Assembly (NCBI GenBank): GCA_963835495.1
Contig: CAWIFQ010000003.1
Coordinates: 1,240,001 to 1,304,000, forward strand
Source: Acaudatibacter sp963835495
Lineage (GTDB): Bacteria; Pseudomonadota; Alphaproteobacteria; Caulobacterales; Caulobacteraceae
DNA: 64,000 nucleotides
Reading direction: 5' to 3'
Both the position numbers and the translations under genes were made by a program. The notes under the pieces are model-generated. The model was given only the letters and a program-made list of their open reading frames with translations, ran no database searches and was not told the origin of the DNA. Of the stretch, positions 53,563-63,241 are shown in pieces (the first letter of the stretch is position 1; each line of letters begins with the position of its first letter).

Positions 53563-54975
53563 ATGGATTTGAGTCCCCGCACGTTCTCGCCTCTACGCTG
53601 GCTGCGAAGCGGGATCGCCGTGACGGCGATCACCGCCTTGCTGGCGTCGCCTGCGACCGCCGTTCACGCCCAGGGTGAGTACTTCGGCGCCGGCATCGAG
53701 CGGGACACCGAGATCGAAGCCATCATGCACCAGGAGATGGATCCTATCTTCTCGGCGGCGAACATCGATCCCAAGCGGGTGGAACTCTACCTCGTCGCCG
53801 ATCCGACGCTGAACGCCGGCACGCTGCCGGGCTACCGCATGGTGGTCAACAGCGGCCTGATCATGCAGTGCAAATACCCGAACGAGCTGCAGGGCGTGCT
53901 GGCGCACGAAACCGGCCACATGGAGCGGGGCGATGTCGCCCGCGTTGGCGAGTTGCAGAAGGGCGTTGTCGGACCGATGATCATCGGTCTGGGCCTCGGC
54001 ATTCTGGCGGCCCTCGCCGGCGCGCCGGATGCGGCGGCTGCGCTGATCTATTCCGGCAGCTACTTCGGCCAATTGAACGGCCTGGCTTACTCTCGCGACG
54101 ACGAATCCCGCGCTGACGAAGCGGCCATCACCTACCTGGACAAGGCAGGATATTCCGGCGCGGGGATCGTCGATTTCTTCGATAACTTCCGATACGAAGA
54201 AGTGTTCTCCGACGCCAAGAAGTATCCGTTCTGGGTCGATCACCCGCTGACCGACGACCGGATCGAAGCGATCACGGTGCGCGCCAAGTCGCAGCCGCAC
54301 TGGAGCGTGAAGGACACGCCGGAGATGATCGCCCAGTTCGAGGTCATGAAGGCCAAGATCAAGGCCTTCACCAACCGTCCGTTCCAGACCTACGTCGACT
54401 ATCCTGACACGGACAAATCCTTCCCTGCCCGCTACGCCCGCGCCATCGCCGACTATCGCGAGCTGGACACCGAGAAGGCTCTGAAGGAGATCGACGCCCT
54501 GATCGCCGAACGGCCAGACGATCCGTATCTCTACGAGCTGAAGGGCCAGGCGCTGATGGAGAGCGACCGCGCCCGGGAGGCGGAGGCGCCGCTGCGCAAG
54601 TCGGTCGAATTGAACCCCGAAGCGCCGCTGCTGCGTCTGTTGCTCGGCCAGGACCTGATCACCGAGAACGATCCGGCCAAGCTGCAGGACGCCATCGCCA
54701 CCCTGAACCGTTCGCTCGTGGTCGAGCCGGACAACCCGATGCCGTGGCTGTGGCTGTCGCAGGCCTACGACGCCAAGGGCGACGAGGGCATGGCGCGGCT
54801 GGCGACCGCCGAGCAGGACTTCCACCTGGGCCAGATGAAGGACGCCCGCGCCTTCGCCATGCGCGCCCGTGGGTTCCTGAAGCGGGGCACGCCGGAATGG
54901 AACCGGGCCACCGACATCGTGCTGACGTCCAATCCCTCGGCTGACGATCTGCGGCTGTTGGGCTCGCAGGGATGA
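53563..54975 (+). CDS. M48 family metallopeptidase with TPR repeats (BepA-like)
   Basis: This 470-residue exported protein starts with a signal peptide (GIAVTAITALLASPATAVHA). The M48 domain has the zinc motif VLAHETGHMERGD and the third ligand in SRDDESRADEAAI. From about residue 300 there are TPR-like repeats (EKALKEIDALIAERPDDPYL, REAEAPLRKSVELNPEAPL). This is the layout of BepA/YfgC, a periplasmic protease-chaperone for outer-membrane proteins. The stop overlaps the next gene (ATGA), a DsbA-like lipoprotein, so the two form an envelope-quality operon. Confidence 0.92.
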   Translation: MDLSPRTFSPLRWLRSGIAVTAITALLASPATAVHAQGEYFGAGIERDTEIEAIMHQEMDPIFSAANIDPKRVELYLVADPTLNAGTLPGYRMVVNSGLIMQCKYPNELQGVLAHETGHMERGDVARVGELQKGVVGPMIIGLGLGILAALAGAPDAAAALIYSGSYFGQLNGLAYSRDDESRADEAAITYLDKAGYSGAGIVDFFDNFRYEEVFSDAKKYPFWVDHPLTDDRIEAITVRAKSQPHWSVKDTPEMIAQFEVMKAKIKAFTNRPFQTYVDYPDTDKSFPARYARAIADYRELDTEKALKEIDALIAERPDDPYLYELKGQALMESDRAREAEAPLRKSVELNPEAPLLRLLLGQDLITENDPAKLQDAIATLNRSLVVEPDNPMPWLWLSQAYDAKGDEGMARLATAEQDFHLGQMKDARAFAMRARGFLKRGTPEWNRATDIVLTSNPSADDLRLLGSQG

Positions 54976-55709
54976 GGCCGTTCATTGTGTTCAGTGTCGC
55001 CGCCGCGCTTGGCCTGGCGGCCTGCCAGCCGTCGCCGGAGAACGGCGCCTCGTTCGACGCCAAGGTGAAGGCCTACCTGATGGCGCATCCCGACGTCCTG
55101 CGCGCCGCCATCCAGAACATGCAGGCGACGGACGACGCCAACGAGGCGAAGGCGGAGGCTGCCGCCGACGCCAAGGCCAAGGCCGCCCTGCCCGTCCTGC
55201 GCGCGGCGCTGGAACGCGATCCCAGGGACTTCGTGGCGAATCCGAACGGCAGGGTGACGGTGACGGAGTTCTACGACTACCGCTGCCCCCACTGCATCGA
55301 GATCGCGCCGCAGATCGTCGGCCTGATCCGCGCGCACCCCGAGGTGCGCTTCGTGTTCAAGGAAATGCCCATCTTCGGGTCGACTTCGGACCACGCCGCC
55401 CGCGCCGCGCTGGCCGCCAAGGCGCAGGGCAAGGACTACGTCGGACTGTACGAGGCGATGATGGCCGCCCGGCCGCTCACCGACGACGCGATCGACCGCC
55501 TCGCCGCCGCCAAGGGCGTCGACGTCGCGGCGATGAACGCGCCCGCGGCCGTGGCCAAGGACCAGACCCAGATCGACGACGTCGCCAAGCTGGCGGCCAA
55601 GCTCGCCATCAACGGCACCCCCGGCTTCATCGTCGGCGACACCGTCATCCACGGCGAGGACTACGATGGCCTGACCGCGGCGATCGCGGCGGCGGAGAGG
55701 AAGGCCTAG
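54972..55709 (+). CDS. DsbA-family thiol oxidoreductase lipoprotein
   Basis: This 245-residue protein has a lipoprotein signal with lipobox LGLAAC (Cys about 17). A short helical region precedes a DsbA/thioredoxin-like domain. The active site is YDYRCPHC, a CPHC motif as in oxidising DsbA; a cis-Pro is in INGTPGFIVGD. It likely forms or isomerises disulfides in the periplasm. It is coupled to the M48 peptidase and ends overlapping a convergent reductase gene by 4 bases. Confidence 0.9.
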   Translation: MRPFIVFSVAAALGLAACQPSPENGASFDAKVKAYLMAHPDVLRAAIQNMQATDDANEAKAEAAADAKAKAALPVLRAALERDPRDFVANPNGRVTVTEFYDYRCPHCIEIAPQIVGLIRAHPEVRFVFKEMPIFGSTSDHAARAALAAKAQGKDYVGLYEAMMAARPLTDDAIDRLAAAKGVDVAAMNAPAAVAKDQTQIDDVAKLAAKLAINGTPGFIVGDTVIHGEDYDGLTAAIAAAERKA

Positions 55710-56263
55710 CCGGCCACCCGCTCGATCATGGCCGCGAATGCGTCCATCAGGCCGACGAGGAACGTCCGCGTCTTCTCTTCGACGATGGTCCCATCCTCGG
55801 CGAACAGCTTGGCCGCGCCGCCGATGTAGGCTTCCGGTTGCTGCAGCACCGGCATGTCGAGAAACACCAGCGACTGGCGCAGATGGTGGTTGGCGCCGAA
55901 CCCGCCGATGGCGCCAGGCGAGACGCTGACGACCGCGCAGGGCTTTCGCGACCAGACGCTCTGGCCGTAGGGGCGCGAGCCGACGTCGATGGCGTTCTTC
56001 AGTCCGCCCGGGACCGAGCGGTTGTACTCCGGCGTCACGAACAGCACCGCATCCTTGGGACGCACCGCGGCGCGGAAGTCGATCCAGGGCTGGGGCGCTT
56101 CGGCGCCCTCCAGATCCTCGTTGTAGAGCGGCAGCGCGCCGATCTCGACGATGCCCAGCTTCAGCGTGGCAGGCGCCAGCTGCGCCAGCGCCAACGCCAT
56201 CTTTCGATTGAAGGAGCCCTTGCGCAGGCTGCCGACCAGCACCGCGACGTCGCGCTGAGGCAT
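55706..56263 (-). CDS. NADPH-dependent FMN reductase (ChrR/YieF-like flavodoxin fold)
   Basis: This 185-residue soluble flavoprotein has the FMN-phosphate loop VGSLRKGSFNRKMA at the N-terminus, VTPEYNRSVPGGLKNAIDV and VSVSPGAIGGFGANHHLRQ. The pattern matches NADPH:quinone/chromate-reducing flavodoxin-like enzymes. The physiological substrate is unknown. It lies 17 bases after an alpha/beta hydrolase gene on the same strand, probably in one operon. Confidence 0.9.
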   Translation of the reverse strand: MPQRDVAVLVGSLRKGSFNRKMALALAQLAPATLKLGIVEIGALPLYNEDLEGAEAPQPWIDFRAAVRPKDAVLFVTPEYNRSVPGGLKNAIDVGSRPYGQSVWSRKPCAVVSVSPGAIGGFGANHHLRQSLVFLDMPVLQQPEAYIGGAAKLFAEDGTIVEEKTRTFLVGLMDAFAAMIERVAG

Positions 56264-56280
56264 GGGTCTCTCCCGTGGGT

Positions 56281-57124
56281 TCAGGCCGCGGCCGCCTTGG
56301 CGCGGGCAGGTATGGTTTTCTCGACGAAGCGCTGCAACAGGGCCGCCACCTCGGTCGGCGCGTCCAGATTGGGCGAATGGCCGACGCCATGCCAGAAGTG
56401 CAGCCCGGTGCCGGGCGGATACTTGGCCCAGGTCGCCAGCATGGCTGCGACCGGGATCAGCTCGTCGGCGTCGCCGCCCGCCACCAGCACCGGCATCGGC
56501 AGCGCCCTCACCTGGTCGCCGATCCTGATTTCGAACATCGAGCGCATCGAGCCGCGCAGGCGCCGCTCCGGGGCGTTTCGCATGTCCGCCGCCACCACGC
56601 GTACGATCTCCGACGAGGCGGCGGCGAGCGCAGCCGAGTCGATCCCGTCCCCCGCGCCGCCCCGCGCCTGCTGCGCGCGCCGCGCCGACATCCGCGCCTC
56701 GATCAGCTCTTCCAGACTCGGGCCGTCATCAGGCAGCTGCGCCCCGTCCGGGTCCGAGGGATCGAGCAACACCAGCCCCTTCAGCAGGCCCGGATGGTCC
56801 ACCGCGAACTGCGCCACGGTCGCGCCGCCCAGCGAATGGCCGACCAGCGTGAAATCGCGCCAGCCCAGAGCGTTCACCAGCTCGAAGGCGTCGCTGGCGA
56901 AGATCTGTACGCTGAAGTCCTCCTCCCGCGGCGGCGCTTCCGAGCCGCCGGCGCCGCGGTTGTTGATCGCGATCGAGGTGTAGCGGTCGGCCGGCAGCGC
57001 CTCCTGCACCAGCCGCCAGATCGCGGCCGAGGCCTGGAAGCCGTGGATCAGCACCACCCGCTCCGGCCCCTCGCCGTGCTGGAAGTACTCGAGTTCGAAC
57101 CCTGGAAAGTTGAGCGAAGGCCAT
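56281..57124 (-). CDS. Alpha/beta hydrolase, start region affected by an apparent one-base insertion
   Basis: This roughly 280-residue hydrolase has VVLIHGFQASAAIWRLV, INNRGAGGSEAPP, the elbow LVGHSLGGATVAQFA and a late His in FWHGVGHSPNLDAP. The core frame has no natural ATG near its start, but the other frame offers ATG 57124 with AAGGGGCGGCC upstream. Removing one base near 57116 joins them as ASLNFPGFELEYFQHGEG. The alternative start at 57234 would overlap the lysR end by 50 bases. It lies upstream of the FMN reductase gene; its substrate is unknown. Confidence 0.8.
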
Positions 57125-57184
57125 GGCCGCCCCTTAACGTCTGGCGCCACCTTAGTCCCGCGCGCGGCGACGGCGAAGGGCCGA

Positions 57185-58105
57185 TCAGGCGACGGCGCGC
57201 ACCTGATCGCAGAACCAGTCGAGACCGGCGTCAATGCCCTCGCGGCGGACTATGGAAACGGTCCAGGGCGCGGGCTGCATGGGCGGGTCGAGCACCTGCA
57301 GCCCCAACCGCGCCGCCTGCTGCTCGGCCAGGCGCCTTGGGCCGGTGGCGACAGCGTCCGAGGCGGCGACCATCGCCAAGGCCATCTCCCAGCGAGGCAC
57401 GATGGCGACGCCTTTCACATCGGTGGGGCTGGGTATCGGATCCTCGCCGATGGTCGGCCCGATCACGTCGTCGGTCGGCGAGATCGACCCTGCAAACACG
57501 TGGCCCGCGCTCGCCCACTGCTGCCGGCTGATCTGACCGTCGATGCTCGGATGGCCGCGCCTCGCGACGACGCAATAGGTGTCCTCGTAGAGCGTCTGCC
57601 CGACGAAGCCCGCCGGCAGGGCTTCGAACCGCCCAAGGGCGACGTCGATCTGGCCACGGCGCAGGGCGTCGAGGGCAAGATAGCCACGCAGGAACTGGAA
57701 GGTGAATCCACCGCCGAACGCCGCCTCGCGCAGCCGGCCCACGAGCGGACCGCCGATCGCTTCTTGGGCGAAGACGGTCGCGGCGACATTGAACCAGCGG
57801 GTGCTGAGCGAGGGCTCGAAGCCGGGTTCAGGACGAACGGCCGCGCTTATCATGTCGATCAGCGCCTCGATCCGCGGCGCCAGCTCGAGCGCCCGTTGAG
57901 TTGGTTCGAGCCCGTGCGGCTTTCGCAGAAACAGCGGATCGCCGAACAGGTCGCGCAGCCGGCCGAGGGCGTGGCTCACAGCAGACTGGCTCAGCCCCAG
58001 ATGCGCGGCCACCGCCGTGGTCCGTCCGCGCCGGCACAGCTCGCGGAACACCAGCAACAGACCGCCGTCGATCCGTCGTATATCGAGTTGGTTGATATCA
58101 CTCAT
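57185..58105 (-). CDS. LysR-family transcriptional regulator
   Basis: This 306-residue protein has an N-terminal winged HTH (about residues 5-65; AVAAHLGLSQSAVSHALGRL) and a C-terminal LysR substrate-binding domain (about 90-300). The sequence DINQLDIRRIDGGLLLVF at the start and IEALIDMISAAVRPEPGF at the linker fit the NodD/LinR-like subgroup. It is divergent from the torF porin (68-base gap) and upstream of the hydrolase-reductase pair, either of which might be its target. Confidence 0.9.
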   Translation of the reverse strand: MSDINQLDIRRIDGGLLLVFRELCRRGRTTAVAAHLGLSQSAVSHALGRLRDLFGDPLFLRKPHGLEPTQRALELAPRIEALIDMISAAVRPEPGFEPSLSTRWFNVAATVFAQEAIGGPLVGRLREAAFGGGFTFQFLRGYLALDALRRGQIDVALGRFEALPAGFVGQTLYEDTYCVVARRGHPSIDGQISRQQWASAGHVFAGSISPTDDVIGPTIGEDPIPSPTDVKGVAIVPRWEMALAMVAASDAVATGPRRLAEQQAARLGLQVLDPPMQPAPWTVSIVRREGIDAGLDWFCDQVRAVA

Positions 58106-58173
58106 GCGTCGTATTCAGTATCTGGGTTTCAATTGGATGGCTAGTCCCTTCCCCGGCAAGACGGGAGGGACAC

Positions 58174-58911
58174 ATGAAGACGACCATCATCGCCGCGGCG
58201 AGCCTGGCGTTCAGCGCGGGCGCAGCCGTGGCTGATCCTGCGCCCGCGACGCCAAAGCCGATCGGACCCTGCGCCGGCGTCTACGTGTCGGCGGCGGCGC
58301 TCAGCGACTATCGCTTCGACGGCTTCAGCGAGAGCAACCATCATTCGACGTGGCAGGCCACGCTCTACTGCTACCGCAACGACGGCTTCTTCGCCGGAAC
58401 CACGCTCACCGGAATCGATTTCGAGGACACGCCGCGCACCCACCTCGAGGCTGACTGGTATGTCGGGCGTCAGGTGCAATGGCGCGGCGCCAAGGTCACC
58501 GCCGAGCTGCTCTACGCCTCGTTCCCCGACAAGCGGGCGCCCGGTCCCAGCTACGACATCATCGAGCCGCAGATCGAGGCTTCGCGCAGCTTCAGACGCC
58601 TGACGCTCGGCGGGCTCGTAGGCTGGGAGACCAGCATGTCCGGCGGCGGCCAGGAGTGGCATGTGAAGGCCAGCGCCGCCTACGCCGTCGCGCCGTGGCT
58701 GTCGTTCAGCGGTCACGCCGGCCGTTTCTTCGCCGCCCGGGGCGCCGATCGCAACTACGACGCCTGGGACGTCGGCGCGACGGCGACCTGGCGGCGCTTC
58801 AGCCTTGACGCGCGTTACGGGGGCACGGATCGGCCGATGTCGCAGTGCTTCTTCACCACCTGGTGCCAGCCGGGCGGCTACGCCAGTCTCAGCTATCGCC
58901 TGCTGCCCTAA
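58174..58911 (+). CDS. TorF-family putative porin
   Basis: This 245-residue outer-membrane protein has a signal peptide (TIIAAASLAFSAGAAVADPA) and alternating hydrophobic strands of a beta barrel. YVSAAALSDYRFDGFSESN is close to the Y-x-F-R-G-x-S family mark, and it ends GGYASLSYRLLP, a terminal strand typical of outer-membrane barrels. Cysteines occur in pairs (GPCAG, LYCYR, SQCFFTTWCQ), unusual for a porin. It is divergent from lysR and ends 3 bases before a convergent MFS gene. Confidence 0.8.
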   Translation: MKTTIIAAASLAFSAGAAVADPAPATPKPIGPCAGVYVSAAALSDYRFDGFSESNHHSTWQATLYCYRNDGFFAGTTLTGIDFEDTPRTHLEADWYVGRQVQWRGAKVTAELLYASFPDKRAPGPSYDIIEPQIEASRSFRRLTLGGLVGWETSMSGGGQEWHVKASAAYAVAPWLSFSGHAGRFFAARGADRNYDAWDVGATATWRRFSLDARYGGTDRPMSQCFFTTWCQPGGYASLSYRLLP

Positions 58912-58914
58912 TCG

Positions 58915-60112
58915 TCACGGCGGATGCGGCGGCTCGGTCAGCAGCTCGACCGGAACATCGACCCCGCGCAAGCCGGGGTGGGCGCCGTAGTAGCGCCAGA
59001 GCACCCAGCCGGCGACCGCGGCGCCAGGGATCGTCAGCGCCAGCGAAATGCCCAGCGACTGCCCGTACGCAGCCAGCGCCGCGGCGATCAGCGCGCCCGC
59101 GGCCGCGCCCAGGTCCCAGCCGCCCTCAGTCAGGATGTGGAAGCGCAGCGGACACGGCGAGGCCTTGGCCATGTTGTAGACTGCGGTCATTTCCGCTGGC
59201 AGCAACAGGGCGGCGACGAACGGGCCTGGGGCGTTGGCCGCCACCGCCAGCCAGGGCGATCCGATGCTGAGCGTGCGCAGCAGCGAGAGCGCCGCGGTCG
59301 CGCTGTAGGCCAGGATCACGGCGCGACGCGCGGCGCCGTGGTCGATTTGCCGCCCCATCACCAGGCCGGCCACCGCGCCGACCAGCGCTGCCAGCGCCAT
59401 CGCGCCGCCATAGCCGGTCAGGCTGCGGCCCAGGGAGATGAACAGAGCGACCTGCCAGACGTAGTAGAAACAGGCGCCCATCCAGCCATCCATGACGAAC
59501 AGCGCGAACCCGGCCTGGACGGCGCGGAAGACGCCCGTCGCGACGGCCTTCACCCTCACGTTCGGGGCGCCCAGCAGTGGCAGGGCCGACAGCGCCTGCA
59601 CCAGCGCGACGGCGCCGAACGCGAGTTCTCGGCCCGGCGGTCACCAACGCCCAGGCGCCCGCCAGTGGCGCGGCGATGCCGACGATCGCCGAGATCGCTT
59701 CGCGTATTGCGATCTGCTGGCCGCGGTGCTCGGCGTCGCCGAGCGCGGCGAAGTAGGCGTGATAGGACGGCCAGTAGAGCGTGTCGCCGACCGCGGTCGT
59801 CATGCAGAGCGCGTAGAACCAGGCGTTGAGTCCATGCACCTCGGCCAGCAGCGGATATTGGCAGGCGACGATGAGCGTCCCGACGATCACCAGCGGCTTG
59901 AGACCCCACCGCTTGCCCAGCGGCAGGATCAGCGGCCGCAGGCAGAAGCGCCCGGCCAGGATCGCCGCGAACGACGCCAGCGTTGCTGGGACCGAGACGC
60001 CGGCGTGCAGCATGTAGGTGAAGATGAACACCCCGCCGGCGTTCATCGCCACGGCCTGGACGCCGTAGTGGAAATTGACCCGGTTGACGGCGTCGTTGCC
60101 GAAGAATGCCAT
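58915..60112 (-). CDS. MFS transporter, frame split by an apparent one-base insertion
   Basis: This transporter of about 398 residues and 11-12 helices begins NRVNFHYGVQAVAMNAGGVF and has ILPLGKRWGLKPLVIVG and HRGQQIAIREAISAIVG. The frame breaks at 59626-59627, where GAGTTCTC on the plus strand has one T too many for GAGTC. The second part runs QALSALPLLGAPNV, YYVWQVALFISLGR and WDLGAAAGALIAAALAAYG. The span exceeds a multiple of three by one base. The substrate is unknown. It is divergent from the ArsB-like permease. Confidence 0.82.
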
Positions 60113-60349
60113 TTCAAAAGGGCCGATGAGCCAGGAGAAGTTGACGAGCGCCGCGAATTTCGGGCGGTCGCGGCGAGGCGCGCGCTTGGCGCTAGGAGGT
60201 CAAATCAAGGTAGTCATCGGCAGAGGCAGTATGAGCGCGACCCCCTGGCCGAGGCAAGCGGGCACGCTCTCCCCGGCGGAACCTCTCTGGCTCGGCCGGC
60301 TTACCCCGGCGGCCAATTGCGCCAGACGAGCAGCGAGGCGCGCCATCGG

Positions 60350-61612
60350 ATGATGTCGGAAGGAGCGAGCGTCCTTGTCCCGGCGATCGTCGGCGTGGCG
60401 GCGATGGGCGTGCTCGCGCGGCCCTGGCGCACCGCCGAGGCCGTGTGGGCCGTGGGCGGGGCCGTTCTGCTGGTGTTGTTGGGCTTGCTGCCCCTCGCCG
60501 ACGCTTGGCGCGCCATCGCTGCGGGCGGCGACGTCTATCTTTTCCTGGCCGGTATGATGCTGCTCTCCGAGGTCGCCCGCCGGGAGGGGCTGTTCGACGC
60601 CGTCGCCGCCTTTGCTGTCAACCGGGCTGCTGGCTCGGCCTGGCGACTGTATGCCCTGGTCTACGCGGCGGGCGTGGCGGTCACCATCTTCATGTCCAAC
60701 GACGCGACAGCGGTGGTGCTGACGCCGGCGGTGTTCGCCGCCGCAAAACGGGCGAAGACGGCGCCTCTGCCGCACCTGTTCGCCTGCGCCTTCATCGCCA
60801 ATGCGGCCAGCTTCGTGCTGCCGATCTCAAATCCGGCCAACCTCGTGCTCTACGCCGACCATACGCCGCCGCTGATCGACTGGCTCGCCCGCTTCGCCCT
60901 GCCCTCCGCGGCCGCGATCGCCGCCACGTTCGCGGCGCTGGCCTGGGCCGAGCGCGGGGACCTGAACGCCGCCTGCGAGACCGCCGTCCCGGCCTTGCCG
61001 ATCTCGCGCGGCGGCTGGGTCGCGCTGGGAGGACTCGGCTGCACGATCATCACCCTGCTCGCGGCGTCGGCGCTGGACCGGCCGTTGGGCCTGCCGACCG
61101 CGATCATGGGGGTTGCGACCGTCGCCGTCGTCTCCATCGCCCGCCGCGCCTCGCCGGCTCCGCTGATGCGCCACATCTCGTGGTCGATCCTCCCGCTGGT
61201 GGCCGGCCTGTTCGTGATGGTGGAGGCGCTGCGGCGAGTTGGGCTGATCGCGATGCTCGGCGCGTTGCTGCGCCAGGCGAGCACCCAGTTCGGGACTGCG
61301 GCCACCGGCGGCGCGGCAGGCGTGGCGTTGGCGGTGGTCAGCAATCTCGTCAACAATCTGCCGGCCGGGCTCGTCGCCAGCGCCGTCACGGCCCAGGCCC
61401 ATGCGCCGCCAAAGATCGTCGATGCGCTGCTGATCGGGGTCGACCTCGGCCCGAACCTGTCGGTCACCGGCTCGCTGGCGACGATCCTCTGGCTGGCGGC
61501 CATCCGCCGCGAGGGCGAGAACGTCTCCGCCTGGCGGTTCCTGAAGACCGGCGCGATCGTCATGCCGCCAGCGCTGCTGCTCGCGCTGGCCGCCCGGCTG
61601 CTCGCCGGTTAA
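60350..61612 (+). CDS. ArsB/SLC13-type (ion transporter superfamily) permease
   Basis: This 420-residue permease has about 11 helices. FMSNDATAVVLTPAVFAA and FVLPISNPANLVLYAD in the first half, and SNLVNNLPAGLVASAV and VDLGPNLSVTGSLATILW in the second, form the inverted-repeat hairpins typical of ArsB and SLC13 carriers. ArsB-like arsenite export is one option, but no ars genes are nearby, so the substrate is open. The start is ATG 60350 (or 60353); upstream frame extension runs over the divergent MFS gene and is rejected. Confidence 0.85.
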   Translation: MMSEGASVLVPAIVGVAAMGVLARPWRTAEAVWAVGGAVLLVLLGLLPLADAWRAIAAGGDVYLFLAGMMLLSEVARREGLFDAVAAFAVNRAAGSAWRLYALVYAAGVAVTIFMSNDATAVVLTPAVFAAAKRAKTAPLPHLFACAFIANAASFVLPISNPANLVLYADHTPPLIDWLARFALPSAAAIAATFAALAWAERGDLNAACETAVPALPISRGGWVALGGLGCTIITLLAASALDRPLGLPTAIMGVATVAVVSIARRASPAPLMRHISWSILPLVAGLFVMVEALRRVGLIAMLGALLRQASTQFGTAATGGAAGVALAVVSNLVNNLPAGLVASAVTAQAHAPPKIVDALLIGVDLGPNLSVTGSLATILWLAAIRREGENVSAWRFLKTGAIVMPPALLLALAARLLAG

Positions 61613-61661
61613 GGCGCGCTCCCGGCGGCAATGACGTGAATGGCGTTCGACTGACCTCTCC

Positions 61662-62159
61662 TTAGCTCAGCGCCTTGGCGTAGTTGGCCAGCGAGTGGCC
61701 GTATCTGGGCAGATGCGGCGCCAGCGCGCCGAGCGCCACGGACAGCGCCTCGCGCGGCGCGCCGGCGTCGGCGAGCGCCAGCGCCAGGAACGCGGCGACC
61801 GCCTCGTCGAGCTCGTCCGGCGGCTCGCCGCGCTCGTGGTGCAGCAGCGCCACCGCCTCCTTGGCGCGGCCAAGGTTGCGCAGGGTGCTGCCGAGCTGGA
61901 TCACCGCACGGCGGCGTCGGAACGTGTCGAGGCCGCCCTCCAGCGCGGCGCGATAGAGCGGCTCGGCCTCGGCCTCCTGGCCTAGCGCATCGTGCGCCGA
62001 CGCCAGTTCGAACAACGCCGCCGGATGGTCCAGTGGCGCCTCGGCGATCAGCGAGCGCATGTCGGCGAGGAAAATCGCCGGTTCCCGGTCGTCGAACGCG
62101 GCCCAAAGTTCGGCGACCCGCCGCTCCCAGACCTGATCGACCGGGCGAGGCGTGGCCAT
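61662..62159 (-). CDS. TPR-repeat protein downstream of thiG
   Basis: This 165-residue helical protein carries tetratricopeptide-like repeats (HPAALFELASAHDALGQEAE, GRAKEAVALLHHERGEPPDE, EALSVALGALAPHLPRYG). No signal peptide. It overlaps the thiG stop by one base (TGATG), so it is translationally coupled to thiamine genes. A direct role in thiamine synthesis is not known. Confidence 0.75.
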   Translation of the reverse strand: MATPRPVDQVWERRVAELWAAFDDREPAIFLADMRSLIAEAPLDHPAALFELASAHDALGQEAEAEPLYRAALEGGLDTFRRRRAVIQLGSTLRNLGRAKEAVALLHHERGEPPDELDEAVAAFLALALADAGAPREALSVALGALAPHLPRYGHSLANYAKALS

Positions 62160-62950
62160 CAGATCAATCCGGCCAGCGGCGAGGACGGATCAGCGTACAT
62201 CCGCTTGCCCATCCGCCCGGCGAGGTACGCTTCGCGGCCGGCGATGACCGCGTGCTTCATCGCCCGCGCCATCCGGATCGGGTCCTTAGCCTCGGCGATG
62301 GCCGTGTTCATCAGCACCGCGTCGCAGCCGAGCTCCATCGCCAGCGCCGCGTCGGAGGCGGTCCCGACGCCGGCGTCGACCAACACCGGCACGCTGGACT
62401 GCTCGACGATCAGGCGGATGTTGAGCGGGTTCTGCAGACCAAGCCCCGAGCCGATCGGCGCGCCGGCGGGCATGATCGCCGCGGCGCCGAGATCCTCCGC
62501 CTTCTTGCACATCACCGGATCGTCGGTGGCGTAGACCATCACCGAAAAACCGTCGTCGATCAGCAGCTTCAGCGCGCGCAGCGTCTCCACCATGTCGGGG
62601 TAGAGGTGCGCCGTGCGGGTCAGCACCTCGAGCTTGACCAGGTCCCAGCCGCCAGCCTCGCGGGCGAGCCGCAGGGTCCGCACGGCTTCCTCGCCGGTGA
62701 AGCAGCCGGCGGTGTTGGGCACATAGGTGAAGCGGTCGGGACTCACGAAGTCGGTCAGCATCGGCTGGCTGGGATCTGAGAGGTTCACCCGCCGCAGCGC
62801 CACCGTCACCATCTCGGCCCCCGCCGCCTCGGCCGCGGCGGCGTTCAGGGCATAGTCCTTGTACTTGCCGGTGCCGACGATCAGCCGCGAACTGAAGGTC
62901 CGTCCAGCGACGCTCCAGGTGTCGTCGGCGGCGACTTGCGATCCATCCAT
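62159..62950 (-). CDS. thiG: Thiazole synthase
   Basis: ThiG forms the thiazole phosphate of thiamine from DXP, dehydroglycine and ThiS-thiocarboxylate. The 263-residue TIM-barrel protein has FSSRLIVGTGKYKDY near the N-terminus, VKLEVLTRTAHLYPD (Schiff-base Lys), PAGAPIGSGLGLQNP and PVLVDAGVGTASDAA with the phosphate loop. It lies 24 bases after thiS, under a TPP riboswitch. Confidence 0.95.
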   Translation of the reverse strand: MDGSQVAADDTWSVAGRTFSSRLIVGTGKYKDYALNAAAAEAAGAEMVTVALRRVNLSDPSQPMLTDFVSPDRFTYVPNTAGCFTGEEAVRTLRLAREAGGWDLVKLEVLTRTAHLYPDMVETLRALKLLIDDGFSVMVYATDDPVMCKKAEDLGAAAIMPAGAPIGSGLGLQNPLNIRLIVEQSSVPVLVDAGVGTASDAALAMELGCDAVLMNTAIAEAKDPIRMARAMKHAVIAGREAYLAGRMGKRMYADPSSPLAGLI

Positions 62951-62974
62951 CCGTCTCTCCTTAGGCTCCCGCCT

Positions 62975-63175
62975 TCAACCACCGCCAACAAAAGCGACGA
63001 TCTCGATCCGGTCGCCGTCCGACAGCGCCGTCACGGCGAATGCGGAGCGCGGCACGATCTCCAGGTTGCGCTCGACGGCAAGCTTGCGCCGGTCGAGGCC
63101 GAGCAGCGTGACCAGCGCCTCGATCGTCGTCGCGGCGGCCACGTCCCTCGCTTCGCCGTTTACGAACAGCCGCAT
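62975..63175 (-). CDS. thiS: Sulfur carrier protein ThiS
   Basis: This 66-residue ubiquitin-like carrier ends in VAFVGGG, the di-Gly tail that is thiocarboxylated and gives sulfur to the thiazole. RLFVNGEARDV and ALSDGDRIEIVAFV are the family strands. Its Shine-Dalgarno GGAG lies inside a small stem-loop (63181-63194), downstream of the TPP riboswitch, so its translation is probably ligand-controlled. Confidence 0.93.
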   Translation of the reverse strand: MRLFVNGEARDVAAATTIEALVTLLGLDRRKLAVERNLEIVPRSAFAVTALSDGDRIEIVAFVGGG

Positions 63176-63180
63176 CCTAT

Positions 63181-63194
63181 GGCTCCAAAGAGCC
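63181..63194 (-). promoter_or_regulatory. Stem-loop hiding the thiS ribosome-binding site
   Basis: On the minus strand GGCTC-TTTG-GAGCC forms a perfect 5-bp stem containing GGAG, 7 bases before the thiS ATG. This is a likely sequestering hairpin for translational control by the upstream TPP riboswitch. Confidence 0.65.
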
Positions 63195-63241
63195 GGGCTG
63201 GGCCGGACGTCGGATGAAAAGAGGACCCTTGGGCGGCCCAG

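Noticed and set aside
57125..57234. Upstream extension of the alpha/beta hydrolase to 57234
   Set aside because: It would overlap the end of lysR by 50 bases and adds a segment without family resemblance; the ATG at 57124 has a good Shine-Dalgarno.
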